Origin: Mycobacterium adipatum
Lineage (GTDB): Bacteria > Actinomycetota > Actinomycetes > Mycobacteriales > Mycobacteriaceae
Assembly (NCBI RefSeq): GCF_001644575.1
Contig: NZ_CP015596.1
Coordinates: 5,580,001-5,644,000, forward strand
DNA length: 64,000 nucleotides
Direction: 5' to 3'
The notes under the pieces were generated by a model that was given only the letters and a program-made list of their open reading frames with translations, was not told where the DNA came from and ran no database searches. Below are positions 36,203 through 45,038 of this stretch, in pieces; positions within the stretch are counted from its first letter, which is position 1, and every line of letters begins with the position of its first letter. The translations under genes were made by a program, and so were the position numbers.

Positions 36203-37582
36203 GGCGTACCACTGACTGTCTGCGACCCACGGGGAGGCGTTCGCCGCCACCGCCCACGCGATCTCGGCCGGCACATCGATCAGCATGTAGCGTTTGGTGC
36301 CCGCCGCGGTGGCCGCGACCAGGGTCGCCACCTTCGCGCGGCGCTGAAACCAGGTCTGCCGCACGGTCCACCCGATGATGCCCGCGGTCTGCACACAGTC
36401 GCGCCGGCGCTCCAGGCTGCCGGCGCTCGCCACCAGCCACCGGGCATCCACCCGGTGCCCCAGCGCCCGCACCCGGTCGTAGGCCAGCCCCGCGGCGAGC
36501 ACCGTGCCCGCCGCCCACAGTCCCCATGACCAGCCGGGCAGCGGCGCGAAGACGAGCACCATCGCCGCCGCCACCGGGACGGCCAGTGCCCGGACCCAGC
36601 GACGCCGCGCCGCCGCGGACCCGTGCGGTGTCAGCGGGCCGTGCACGACCTCCGCATCCCCCACCAGGTCGGTCAGCACCCCCGTTGCGGTGGACGACGG
36701 GCACGGCGGCAGCAGCAGCGAGGACTCCCCCACCCCGGCCACCCCGGTCATCACGGCATCGAGGCGGGCCCCGCCGAGGGCTCGTAGCAGCAGTGGTTGG
36801 CGCAGCGTGCCGCCGCGCAGCCGACGCAGGTCGAAGGTGTGCTCCTGAATCCGCAGCAACCCGTGCACCAGGTGCAGGGTGTCCACGCGCCGGGTGAGCA
36901 CGAGGTTGCCGTAGGTCAGCAGCGACCGCCCGACGGCGAGTGCCACCCCGGCCAGCAGGATGCCGGCCGCCAGCGCCGGACCGCCGAACGCCTGGACCCA
37001 CCTGCCCGGCACATGACCGAAACCGGCCTGCTGGGCGATACCGGTCGCGGCCCCGATCATCAGCAGCCCGGACCAGCTCAGCGGGCTGTATCGCAGCCAG
37101 GACGGTCTCCAGGTGGCCAGCACGCGGCCCGGTGCAGCGGCGCCGGGCTGTTCGCCCAATAGCATTGCCCGCAGCCCGGCGACCTGTTCGGCCGATACGG
37201 CGTCGAGCTCGAAGGTGTTGTCGCCCTTGGCCTCCTGACCGGTGCCGACCCGCAGCACGGTCAGCCCCAGCAGCCGGTGCAGCAGCCGCGCATCGGTCTG
37301 CACCGAGCGGATCCGGTTGCGCGGCAACGACAGTTCGTTACGCCGCAGAAGCCCGGTGCGCAGCGTGATGTCCCGGTCGTCGATCCGGTAGCTGGTGGTG
37401 AACCATCGCGCCACACCCATCAGCACGATGAAACCCACGCCGACCAACGACCACACCGGATTCTGGGTGGCCGACCCCAGCACGATCGCCCCGACCAGCA
37501 GCGGCAACTGGTTGAGCACCTCATGCACCGGGTGCACCAGCAACATACGCGGGGAAAGTCGTTGCCATGCAGCGCTGTTCAT
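36200..37582 (-). CDS. Bacterial PH-domain membrane protein (YdbT-like)
   Basis: A 460-residue membrane protein with two N-terminal membrane segments (residues about 24-60) followed by a bacterial PH (DUF304) domain (YRIDDRDITLRTGLLRRNELSLPRNRIRSVQ, near 68-98), another pair of helices near 175-230, a second PH-like domain (LVLTRRVDTLHLVHGLL), more helices near 330-370 and a third PH-like region. ATG at 37582 overlaps the stop of the upstream PH gene. It is typical of YdbS-YdbT pairs, whose function is unclear. Confidence 0.85.
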   Translation of the reverse strand: MNSAAWQRLSPRMLLVHPVHEVLNQLPLLVGAIVLGSATQNPVWSLVGVGFIVLMGVARWFTTSYRIDDRDITLRTGLLRRNELSLPRNRIRSVQTDARLLHRLLGLTVLRVGTGQEAKGDNTFELDAVSAEQVAGLRAMLLGEQPGAAAPGRVLATWRPSWLRYSPLSWSGLLMIGAATGIAQQAGFGHVPGRWVQAFGGPALAAGILLAGVALAVGRSLLTYGNLVLTRRVDTLHLVHGLLRIQEHTFDLRRLRGGTLRQPLLLRALGGARLDAVMTGVAGVGESSLLLPPCPSSTATGVLTDLVGDAEVVHGPLTPHGSAAARRRWVRALAVPVAAAMVLVFAPLPGWSWGLWAAGTVLAAGLAYDRVRALGHRVDARWLVASAGSLERRRDCVQTAGIIGWTVRQTWFQRRAKVATLVAATAAGTKRYMLIDVPAEIAWAVAANASPWVADSQWYA

Positions 37583-38073
37583 GTCGCGTCGGGTCCGCCG
37601 AGTGCGGCGATGTCGGTCAGTTGGGCGACCACCCGATCCGCAACGGCCACGTCGAGGGCGACGATGCGCACCGCACCCGCGGACGACGCGGTCGTCACCG
37701 TCACGTTGGCCAGGCCGAACAGCCGGTCCAGCGGGCCACGGTAGGTGTCGACGGTCTGCACCCGCGAGATCGGTGCGATGCGGCGTTCCTGCACCAGCCA
37801 TCCGGTGCGGGTGAACACCGCCCGCGCGCCGATCTCCCAACGGTGCACCCGGTAGCGCCAGATCGGGGCGATCACCACCGATACCAGCACCCCCAGCGCG
37901 GTGGCGGCCGCCGCACCCACATGCAGCCACGGCGCCCGGGCATCCAGCACGAACCACACGACCTGGCCGAAGGCGATGAACAGCCACGGAATCGCGGCGC
38001 CCAGCGCCCACACCAGCGGCGCGCTGCGACTGGGCGGATTTGCGGGGTCGGCCATCAGCACAGGTGCACCCAT
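37579..38073 (-). CDS. Bacterial PH-domain membrane protein (YdbS-like)
   Basis: A 164-residue protein with two membrane segments (residues about 21-41 and 50-70) and one PH domain ([32 protein letters not shown]). It is translated just before, and overlaps, the larger PH protein, so the two likely form a membrane complex. ATG at 38073 is used; ATG at 38055 is equally possible. Confidence 0.83.
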   Translation of the reverse strand: MGAPVLMADPANPPSRSAPLVWALGAAIPWLFIAFGQVVWFVLDARAPWLHVGAAAATALGVLVSVVIAPIWRYRVHRWEIGARAVFTRTGWLVQERRIAPISRVQTVDTYRGPLDRLFGLANVTVTTASSAGAVRIVALDVAVADRVVAQLTDIAALGGPDAT

Positions 38074-38099
38074 CGCTCGAGCATGGCGGTCGCAGACCG

Positions 38100-38105
38100 T
38101 ATGTT
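38100..38105 (+). promoter_or_regulatory. -10 box of leaderless SDR-moeA operon
   Basis: TATGTT, 6 nt before the ATG at 38112. Confidence 0.45.
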
Positions 38106-38111
38106 CTAGGC

Positions 38112-39035
38112 ATGAGCCAGAAATGGACCGAATCCCATGTTCCCGACCAGTCCGGGCGGGTCGCCATCGTCACGGGTTCCAATACCGGCCTCGGCTATGA
38201 GACGGCCCGGGTGCTCGCCGACCGCGGCGCCCACGTGGTCATCGCGGTCCGCGACACCGCCAAGGGCGAGCGGGCCGCGGCCGATATCCGCGCCACCGCG
38301 CCGGCTGCCGACCTCACCGTGGTCGCCCTCGACCTGGGCTCGCTGGAGTCGGTGCGCACCGCGGCCGACCAGCTGAGGACCGACTACCCGCGCATCGATC
38401 TGCTGATCAACAACGCCGGTGTGATGTACCCGCCGAAGCAGACCACCGCCGACGGTTTCGAGTTGCAGTTCGGCACCAACCATCTCGGCCACTTCGCCCT
38501 CACCGGTCTGCTGCTGGAGAACCTTCTGCCGGTGGAGAACTCGCGCGTGGTGACGGTCGCCAGCATCGCTCACCGCAATCAGGCCAAGATCGATTTCGAC
38601 GATCTGCAGTGGGAACGCAGGAAGTACAACCGGGTCGCCGCCTACGGCCAGTCCAAGCTGGCCAACCTGATGTTCAGCTACGAGCTGAACCGTCGGCTCG
38701 CGGGTAAGAACACCCTGTCGGTGGCTGCGCATCCCGGTGTCTCCAACACCGAGTTGATGCGCCACACCCCGGGTAACACCCTGCCCGGTTTCAACACACT
38801 GGCCGGACTGGTCACCAACTCCCCGCTCGTCGGGGCGCTGGCCACGCTGCGCGCCGCCACCGCCGCGGATGTCCGCGGTGGGCAGTACTACGGGCCGGCT
38901 TTCCCGGTCGCCGCCATGGGACTGGTCGGTCACCCGCAGCTGGTCACCTCGAGCGCACAGTCGCACGACACCGCCATCGCGCGGCGGCTGTGGACGGTGT
39001 CCGAGGAACTGACCGGCGTGACATTCCCGCTCTGA
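38112..39035 (+). CDS. Short-chain dehydrogenase/reductase (Rv0439c-like)
   Basis: A 307-residue SDR of the retinol-dehydrogenase-like group. It has [13 protein letters not shown] (cofactor, about 20), [12 protein letters not shown] (about 92) and the catalytic [12 protein letters not shown] (about 178). It keeps the same shared blocks as the paralogue at 27989 ([20 protein letters not shown] and the C-terminal SEELTGVTF). First gene of a tight operon: its stop overlaps the moeA start by 1 nt. Confidence 0.9.
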   Translation: MSQKWTESHVPDQSGRVAIVTGSNTGLGYETARVLADRGAHVVIAVRDTAKGERAAADIRATAPAADLTVVALDLGSLESVRTAADQLRTDYPRIDLLINNAGVMYPPKQTTADGFELQFGTNHLGHFALTGLLLENLLPVENSRVVTVASIAHRNQAKIDFDDLQWERRKYNRVAAYGQSKLANLMFSYELNRRLAGKNTLSVAAHPGVSNTELMRHTPGNTLPGFNTLAGLVTNSPLVGALATLRAATAADVRGGQYYGPAFPVAAMGLVGHPQLVTSSAQSHDTAIARRLWTVSEELTGVTFPL

Positions 39036-40261
39036 TGCGTTCGGTCGAAGAACACCAGCAGGTCATCGCCGACCTGGTGCAGGCCCGCCCCGCCGTCACG
39101 GTGGCCCCGGGCGATGCGCTCGGGCTGGTACTGGCCACCGACATCGTGGCGGCTGCATCGCTGCCGGGTTTCGACAATTCGGCGATGGACGGTTTCGCGG
39201 TGCTCGCCACCGATATCGCCCGGGCCAGTGCCGAGCATCCGGTCACGCTGCCGGTCGCCGACGACATCCCGGCCGGACGTACCGACACCCGGGCGTTGGA
39301 ACCCGGTACCGCACAACGCATCATGACCGGCGCCCCGCTGCCGCCGGGTGCCACCACCGTCGTCCCGGTGGAATCCACGGATGCTGATTTCGCCGCCCCC
39401 TTCGTCCCCGGCGCCGCGCGGGTGCAGATCCGCGCCGCCAGCACGGAAGGCCAGCACATCCGGCGCGCCGGTGAGGACGTCGCGGCGGGCACCACGGTGC
39501 TACGCGCCGGTCAGCGGCTCACCCCGGCCGCGCTGGGGCTGGTCGCCGCGCTGGGGCTGGCCGAGGTGAGCGTGCTGCCGCCGCCCCGGGTGCTGGTGAT
39601 GTCGACGGGGTCGGAGCTGGTCGCACCCGGAACCCCGCTTCGCCCGGGCCAGATCTACGAGTCCAACGCGGTGATGCTGGCCGCCGCCGTCCGCGACGCG
39701 GGGGCCGACGTGATCGCCTCCGCCACGGTCGGTGACGACATCGGCGCGTTCCGCGCGGCGCTGCAGGCCCATGCGGGGCAGGCCGATCTGATCATCTCCA
39801 CCGGTGGGGTGAGCGCCGGCGCCTACGAGGTCGTCAAGGACGCACTCGGCGGACAGGTCGAGTTCGTCAAGGTGTCCATGCAGCCCGGGATGCCACAGGG
39901 CTGCGGGCGGGTCGACGGCGTCCCGATCGTCACGCTGCCCGGCAACCCGGTCAGCGCGCTGGTCTCCTTCGAGGTGTTCCTGCGGCCGCCGCTGCGCGCC
40001 GCGATGGGTCTGCGCCCCGATCGCCCCCGCGTCACCGCCACCCTCGCCGAGGACCTGAGCTCGCCACCGGGCAAGCGCCAGTTCCGTCGTGGGGTGCTCA
40101 CCGTGTCGGCCGGGCAGGCCACCGTCACCAGCTACGGACCGCCCGCTTCGCACCACCTGCGCTGGCTGGCGTCCGCCAATTGCCTGCTGGACATTCCCGT
40201 CGGTGTCGGCACGGTGGCCGCCGGGTCACAGGTCGACGTGTGGGATCTGACAGGCTGCTGA
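39035..40261 (+). CDS. moeA: Molybdopterin molybdenumtransferase MoeA
   Basis: A 408-residue MoeA (MoeA2/Rv0438c-like) that inserts molybdenum into adenylated molybdopterin. It contains the N-terminal [13 protein letters not shown] (about 45), the RIMTGAPLP motif (about 96), the MoCF-fold STGSELV with [11 protein letters not shown] (about 190-215), [11 protein letters not shown] (about 255) and [18 protein letters not shown]. It supplies cofactor for molybdoenzymes such as the formate dehydrogenase 3.6 kb upstream, though the pairing is not exclusive. Confidence 0.94.
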   Translation: MRSVEEHQQVIADLVQARPAVTVAPGDALGLVLATDIVAAASLPGFDNSAMDGFAVLATDIARASAEHPVTLPVADDIPAGRTDTRALEPGTAQRIMTGAPLPPGATTVVPVESTDADFAAPFVPGAARVQIRAASTEGQHIRRAGEDVAAGTTVLRAGQRLTPAALGLVAALGLAEVSVLPPPRVLVMSTGSELVAPGTPLRPGQIYESNAVMLAAAVRDAGADVIASATVGDDIGAFRAALQAHAGQADLIISTGGVSAGAYEVVKDALGGQVEFVKVSMQPGMPQGCGRVDGVPIVTLPGNPVSALVSFEVFLRPPLRAAMGLRPDRPRVTATLAEDLSSPPGKRQFRRGVLTVSAGQATVTSYGPPASHHLRWLASANCLLDIPVGVGTVAAGSQVDVWDLTGC

Positions 40262-40279
40262 TCCCGGCAGAATTCCACG

Positions 40280-40285
40280 TAGACT
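40280..40285 (+). promoter_or_regulatory. Possible internal promoter for psd-pssA
   Basis: TAGACT lies 11 nt before the psd ATG at 40297, with GGGAG in between. It would give a very short leader. Confidence 0.35.
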
Positions 40286-40296
40286 CGGGAGCCAAC

Positions 40297-41007
40297 ATGG
40301 CCAGACCTGCGCGTTCACCCGAAGACGACAGCTCAGAAGCGCAACGCTTCGTCGAGCTCGTGCGTTCCACCGTCCCTCCGCTGCATCCCGCCGGGCTGCC
40401 CTTCATCGCCGGTGGGCTGGGGTTGGCGGCCGTCGGCCGCAACCACCGCTGGTTGCGTAACACCGGGGTCGGCCTGGCGAGCTTCTCCGCGCTGTTCTTC
40501 CGGCATCCGCCCCGGACACCACCGACCCGCCCCGGTGTCATCGTGGCGCCTGCCGACGGGCTGGTGACCCTGCTGGACACCGCGGTCCCGCCGGCGGAGC
40601 TCGGGTTGGGTGACGCCCCGATGAAGCGGATCAGCATCTTCCTGTCGGTCTTCGACGCGCACGTGCAGCGCGCGCCGATCGCCGGCCAGGTGATGGGTGT
40701 GGTGCACCGGCCGGGCAAGTTCCTGTCCGCGGACAAGGACGCCGCCAGCGCGGACAACGAGCGCAACAGCCTGTGGATCCGCACCCCTGAGGGGGTGGAC
40801 GTCGTGGCCGTACAGATCGCCGGCCTGATCGCCCGGCGCATCGTGTGCACCGCCCGCACCGGTGACACGCTCGCCCTCGGCGCGACCTACGGGCTGATCC
40901 GGTTCGGCTCCCGACTGGACACCTATTTCCCGACCGATGCCCGCGTGCTGGTGGAGACCGGCCAACGGGCAATCGGCGGCGAAACCGTCCTGGCCGAGCT
41001 GCCCTGA
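40297..41007 (+). CDS. psd: Phosphatidylserine decarboxylase
   Basis: A 236-residue archaeal/short-type phosphatidylserine decarboxylase that makes phosphatidylethanolamine at the membrane. It shows [10 protein letters not shown] and [10 protein letters not shown] at the start of the core, [14 protein letters not shown] near residue 118, and the self-cleavage site in [10 protein letters not shown] near residue 204, where the Ser becomes the pyruvoyl group. ATG at 40297. It overlaps pssA by one base, so enzyme and substrate supplier are co-made. Confidence 0.94.
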   Translation: MARPARSPEDDSSEAQRFVELVRSTVPPLHPAGLPFIAGGLGLAAVGRNHRWLRNTGVGLASFSALFFRHPPRTPPTRPGVIVAPADGLVTLLDTAVPPAELGLGDAPMKRISIFLSVFDAHVQRAPIAGQVMGVVHRPGKFLSADKDAASADNERNSLWIRTPEGVDVVAVQIAGLIARRIVCTARTGDTLALGATYGLIRFGSRLDTYFPTDARVLVETGQRAIGGETVLAELP

Positions 41008-41861
41008 TGCAACGGACGAAGCCGCGTCCGGCGGCGATGCGGATCCTGCCGAGCGCGACGACCGTACTGGCGATCTGTTGCGGCTTGACCTCCATCAAAT
41101 TCGCGCTCGACGGCCAGCCCCATATTGCGCTCGCGCTCATCGGTGCGGCCGCGGTCCTCGACGGTATCGACGGCGGTATCGCCCGCGCGCTGGATGCCCA
41201 GTCGCGGATGGGCGCCGAGATCGACTCGCTGGCCGATGCGGTGAACTTCGGGGTGGCACCCGCGCTGGTGGTCTACGTGACGTTGCTGCCCACGTCCCCG
41301 GTGGGCTGGATCTTCGCGCTGCTCTACGCGGTGTGCATCGTGCTGCGACTGGCGCGTTTCAATGCACTGCTCGACGACACCACCAAGCCGGCCTACACCC
41401 GGCAGTACTTCACCGGTATGCCCGCGCCGTGCGGTGCGGTCGGCGTGATCGGGCCGCTGGCGGCGATGCTGCAGTTCGGCGACGGGTGGTGGACCTCGCC
41501 GTGGTTCATCTGCCTGTGGTTCGCCGCCAATGCCGCGCTGTTGGTCAGCCGGGTTCCGACGCTGGCGCTGAAATCGGTCTCGATGCCGCCCAACGCGGCA
41601 CCGTTCCTGCTGATCGCCATCGCCGCGGCGGCCGCTGCCCTGCTGCTCTTCCCCTACGTGCTGGTGCTGCTGATCATCATCGGCTACGTGCTGATCATCC
41701 CGTTCACCGTGCGCAGTCAGCGCTGGGTCGCCGCACGCCCGGAGGCATGGGACGCCAAGCCCAAGGAACGGCGTGCGCAGCGCCGCGAAATCCGCCGCGC
41801 GCAGCCGCACCGCCGCTCGGTGTCCCGGCTGGGCCTGCGCAAGCCGCAGAGCCGCAAATGA
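41007..41861 (+). CDS. pssA: CDP-diacylglycerol-serine O-phosphatidyltransferase
   Basis: A 284-residue integral membrane enzyme making phosphatidylserine from CDP-diacylglycerol and serine. The CDP-alcohol phosphatidyltransferase signature DG-x2-AR-x8-G-x3-D-x3-D is complete (residues about 55-77). There are about seven or eight membrane segments and a basic, Arg-rich C-terminal tail. Overlaps psd upstream and the AAA ATPase gene downstream (4 nt). Confidence 0.94.
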   Translation: MQRTKPRPAAMRILPSATTVLAICCGLTSIKFALDGQPHIALALIGAAAVLDGIDGGIARALDAQSRMGAEIDSLADAVNFGVAPALVVYVTLLPTSPVGWIFALLYAVCIVLRLARFNALLDDTTKPAYTRQYFTGMPAPCGAVGVIGPLAAMLQFGDGWWTSPWFICLWFAANAALLVSRVPTLALKSVSMPPNAAPFLLIAIAAAAAALLLFPYVLVLLIIIGYVLIIPFTVRSQRWVAARPEAWDAKPKERRAQRREIRRAQPHRRSVSRLGLRKPQSRK

Positions 41862-44050
41862 GCCAGACCGAGTACGCCGAAGAGACACCGCTGAACCACC
41901 TTCGGCTGACCGCCCGGCTCAACACCTCCGCCCTGGACAGCCGACGCGGGGTGGTGCGCCTGCACCCGGAGGCCATCGCCGCCCTCGGTCTGCGCGAATG
42001 GGATGCGGTGTCGCTGCTGGGATCGCGTAGCACCGCCGCTGTCGTCGCGATCGCGCCCGCCGGCACCCCCGCCGGGGTGGCCCTGCTCGACGACGTGACG
42101 TTGTCCAACGCCGGCCTGCGCGAGAACACCGCCGTGGTGGTGGCCCCGGTGACGGTCAACGGGGCCCGCTCGGTCACGCTGACCGGTTCCCGGCTGGCCA
42201 CCCAGTCGGTGTCACCGGCCACCCTGCGGATGGCGCTGCTCGGCAAGGTCATGACCGTCGGTGACACCGTGTCGCTGCTGCCGCGCGACCTGGGGCCGGG
42301 CACCTCGACGTCGGCGGCGACCACGGCACTGACCACCTCGGTGGGCATCACCTGGACCTCGGAGCTGCTGACCGTCACCGGCGTCGACCCGGCCGGCACG
42401 GTGAGTGTGCAACCGAACTCGAATGTCTGCTGGGGCGACGGAGCGACCGTCGCCGCCCCGGCCGACGCCGGGGCGGCACCGGCGGTTCCCGCGATCCCGC
42501 TCGATGATCTCAAGGGTGCCCATGTCCAGGCCGGCAAGCTCGCCGAATGGCTCAAGCTGGCCCTCGACGAGCCGCAGTTGCTGGAAAGCCTGGGCGCCAC
42601 AGCACATCTCGGCGTGCTGGTGTCCGGGCCCGCCGGGGTGGGCAAATCCACACTGGTGCGGGCGGTCTGCGCGCAGCGCCGGCTGGTCGAACTCGATGGG
42701 CCCGAGGTCGGGGCGCTCCGCGCCGAGGATCGGCTGTCCACCGTGGCCTCCGCGGTCACCGCGGTGTGCGCCCCCGATCCGGCCGGCAGCGTGCTGCTGA
42801 TCACCGATATCGATGCGCTGCTGCCGTCCACACCAGAGCCGGCGGCCACCCTGATCCTTGCCGAGCTGCGTAAAGCGTTGTCCACCAAGGGCGTTGCGTT
42901 CATCGCCACCTCGGCGCTGCCCGACAACGTCGACGCCCGGCTGCGGGCACCCGAGCTGTGCGACCGCGAACTGGGTTTGAGCCTGCCCGACGCCGCCACC
43001 CGCACGGCGCTGCTGGAGGTGCTGCTACGTGGTGTGCCGGCCGCCGAACTGGACCTGCAGAAGGTCGCCGAACGCACACCGGGTTTCGTCGTCGCCGATC
43101 TGGCCGCCCTGGTCCGGGAGGCGGCGCTGCGCGCGGCGGCCCGTGCCAGCGCCGACGGCGAGGCACCGGCGCTGACCCAGGACGATTTCACCGGGGCGCT
43201 CTCGGTGATCCGCCCGCTGTCCCGCTCGGCCACCGAGGAGGTGGCCGTCGGTGCGGTGACCCTCGAGGACGTCGGCGATATGGTCGAAACGAAGCAGGCC
43301 CTGACCGAGGCGGTGCTGTGGCCGCTGCAACATCCCGACACGTTCGCCCGGCTCGGCGTGCAACCGCCGCGCGGCGTGCTGCTCTACGGACCGCCGGGCT
43401 GCGGTAAGACGTTCGTGGTGCGCGCGCTGGCCAGCTCGGGCCGGCTGTCCGTGCACGCCGTCAAGGGTGCCGAACTGATGGACAAGTGGGTCGGCTCCTC
43501 GGAGAAGGCGGTGCGTGAATTGTTCCGCCGCGCCCGGGATTCGGCACCGTCGCTGGTGTTCCTCGACGAGATCGACGCGCTCGCGCCGCGCCGCGGGCAG
43601 AGCCATGATTCCGGGGTGACCGACCGCGTGGTCGCCGCGCTGCTGACCGAACTCGACGGTATCGACCCGCTGCGCGACGTCGTGGTGCTGGGCGCGACCA
43701 ACCGTCCCGATCTGATCGACCCGGCGCTGCTGCGCCCGGGACGATTGGAGAAGCTGGTGTTCGTCGAGCCACCGGATGCCCAGGCGCGCAAGGACATTCT
43801 GCGCACCGCGGGCAAGTCCGTCCCGCTGGCCGCCGATGTGGAGCTCGACGCGCTCGCCGAGGACCTGGACGGCTACAGCGCCGCGGATTGCGTCGCGCTG
43901 CTCCGCGAGGCTGCCCTGACGGCGATGCGACGCTCCATCGACGCGGCCGATGTCACCGCCGAGGATGTGGCGAAGGCCCGCGAAAACATCCGCCCGTCAC
44001 TGGATCCGGCGCAGGTCGAGGCGTTACGCGCCTTCGCTGAGGATCGCTAG
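41858..44050 (+). CDS. Cdc48/VCP-like double AAA ATPase
   Basis: A 730-residue protein (Rv0435c-like). The N-terminal 200 residues resemble the Cdc48 N-domain double-psi barrel (TARLNTSALDSRRGVVRLHPEA). The first AAA module has Walker A GPAGVGKSTL (about 255). The second is the better-conserved one: GPPGCGKTFVVRAL (about 512), Walker B VFLDEIDALAPRRG (about 566), sensor GATNRPDLIDPALLRPGR. It probably unfolds or remodels proteins. The first module's Walker B ends in TDIDAL, lacking the usual DE, so it may be less active. The end overlaps the convergent SRPBCC gene by 27 nt. Confidence 0.92.
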   Translation: MSQTEYAEETPLNHLRLTARLNTSALDSRRGVVRLHPEAIAALGLREWDAVSLLGSRSTAAVVAIAPAGTPAGVALLDDVTLSNAGLRENTAVVVAPVTVNGARSVTLTGSRLATQSVSPATLRMALLGKVMTVGDTVSLLPRDLGPGTSTSAATTALTTSVGITWTSELLTVTGVDPAGTVSVQPNSNVCWGDGATVAAPADAGAAPAVPAIPLDDLKGAHVQAGKLAEWLKLALDEPQLLESLGATAHLGVLVSGPAGVGKSTLVRAVCAQRRLVELDGPEVGALRAEDRLSTVASAVTAVCAPDPAGSVLLITDIDALLPSTPEPAATLILAELRKALSTKGVAFIATSALPDNVDARLRAPELCDRELGLSLPDAATRTALLEVLLRGVPAAELDLQKVAERTPGFVVADLAALVREAALRAAARASADGEAPALTQDDFTGALSVIRPLSRSATEEVAVGAVTLEDVGDMVETKQALTEAVLWPLQHPDTFARLGVQPPRGVLLYGPPGCGKTFVVRALASSGRLSVHAVKGAELMDKWVGSSEKAVRELFRRARDSAPSLVFLDEIDALAPRRGQSHDSGVTDRVVAALLTELDGIDPLRDVVVLGATNRPDLIDPALLRPGRLEKLVFVEPPDAQARKDILRTAGKSVPLAADVELDALAEDLDGYSAADCVALLREAALTAMRRSIDAADVTAEDVAKARENIRPSLDPAQVEALRAFAEDR

Positions 44051-44464
44051 CCGTTCGATCGAGGCGGCCAGCTTGTCCGCGGTGGTGGCCCGGGCACGCA
44101 CCAGGCGCTTCTCTTCGGTCAGGTTCGTCCAGTCATAGGTGTGGGTCACCGTCGATCTGCCCGCGTCGATCGGCTCGATCTCCCAGCGCCACAGGTGCCC
44201 GGGCGGCGCCTTGCCCTCCTCGGAGGGCAGCCAGGCGATCCGGCGGCCTTCCTCGAATTCGACGATGCGGTTTTCCCGGACGGCGCCGTTGCCCAACGTC
44301 ATCGCGAACACGTCACCGACGGCGTGCACCCGCTGCCCGGCGGCCGCCTCGGCGAGGTTGCCGTTGCCGTCCCAGCGCGGCTGCTGGGCCGGGTCGGCGA
44401 TCAGTTCGAAGATGACATCGGGGGCCGCGGCGATCTCTCGGCTGGCGCTCACAATCCGGCTCAC
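44024..44464 (-). CDS. SRPBCC family protein (polyketide cyclase/dehydrase-like)
   Basis: A 146-residue START-like protein with the usual opening EIAAAPDVIFELIADPAQQPRWDGN and a hydrophobic-cavity fold ending in a long C-terminal helix. It probably binds a lipid or other hydrophobic ligand. GTG at 44464 is supported by a leaderless promoter. Convergent and overlapping with the AAA ATPase gene. Confidence 0.83.
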   Translation of the reverse strand: MSRIVSASREIAAAPDVIFELIADPAQQPRWDGNGNLAEAAAGQRVHAVGDVFAMTLGNGAVRENRIVEFEEGRRIAWLPSEEGKAPPGHLWRWEIEPIDAGRSTVTHTYDWTNLTEEKRLVRARATTADKLAASIERLAILSEGA

Positions 44465-44471
44465 CCCGAGC

Positions 44472-44477
44472 AGAATA
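44472..44477 (-). promoter_or_regulatory. -10 box of leaderless SRPBCC transcript
   Basis: Minus-strand TATTCT, 7 nt before the GTG at 44464. Confidence 0.45.
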
Positions 44478-44563
44478 CCTATCTTGACGGTGGCAAGTTC
44501 CGGTGGGATAGTCGAATCTAGTCAATGACAAGTTGCAGGTATCAGACCCACGGGAGGCCCGCC

Positions 44564-44971
44564 ATGCCCGATATCCGCGCCGGAGACCGCGAGCGGGAAC
44601 GGACCGCCACCGATCTGGGACAGGCCCTGGCCCAGGGCTACCTGCCCATGGCGGAATATGAGGACCGGTTGGGCCGGGCATTCGCCGCGAACAGCACCGG
44701 CGAACTGGACACCCTCGTCGCCGACCTACCGGTCGCCCGGCTACGGCACCACGATCCGCGCCGGCGTACCGCACAGCTGCGGGCGGCGCGGCTCAGCGCG
44801 CGCATCCACCTCGTCGCCTACCTTGCCGGCAGCCTGCTGATGCTCGGCATCTGGCTGGCCGTCGGACTCGGCGGCGGCGCCTGGTACTTCTGGCCGGTCT
44901 GGCCGATCTTGGGCTGGGGTATCGGTGTTGTCGGACACGTCATTCCGGTCATGGCTCATGTCAGGTCGTAA
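44564..44971 (+). CDS. DUF1707 and 2TM-domain protein
   Basis: A 135-residue protein. The N-terminal DUF1707 domain (RAGDRERERTATDLGQALAQGYLPMAEYEDRLGRAFAA, residues about 4-41) is a SHOCT-like module. A basic linker leads to two membrane segments near 84-105 and 108-128. ATG at 44564 follows GGGAGG. Function unknown. A TAGAAT box (44983-44988) past its stop may drive the Mrp operon. Confidence 0.82.
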   Translation: MPDIRAGDRERERTATDLGQALAQGYLPMAEYEDRLGRAFAANSTGELDTLVADLPVARLRHHDPRRRTAQLRAARLSARIHLVAYLAGSLLMLGIWLAVGLGGGAWYFWPVWPILGWGIGVVGHVIPVMAHVRS

Positions 44972-45038
44972 AACGGCCCAGGTAGAATGGCTTTAGCCCT
45001 CGCGGCTGACACCCCGACCCCAATCCGATCGGAGTGCC

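Noticed and set aside
36200..38182. A single 660-residue protein covering both PH-domain genes
   Set aside because: The upstream 200 residues are the wrong frame of the separate YdbS-like gene; the real pair overlaps by ATGA at 37579-37582.
40937..41857. N-terminal extension of the AAA ATPase through pssA
   Set aside because: It is an off-frame reading of pssA, Arg/Ala/Gly-rich; the family start is ATG 41858.
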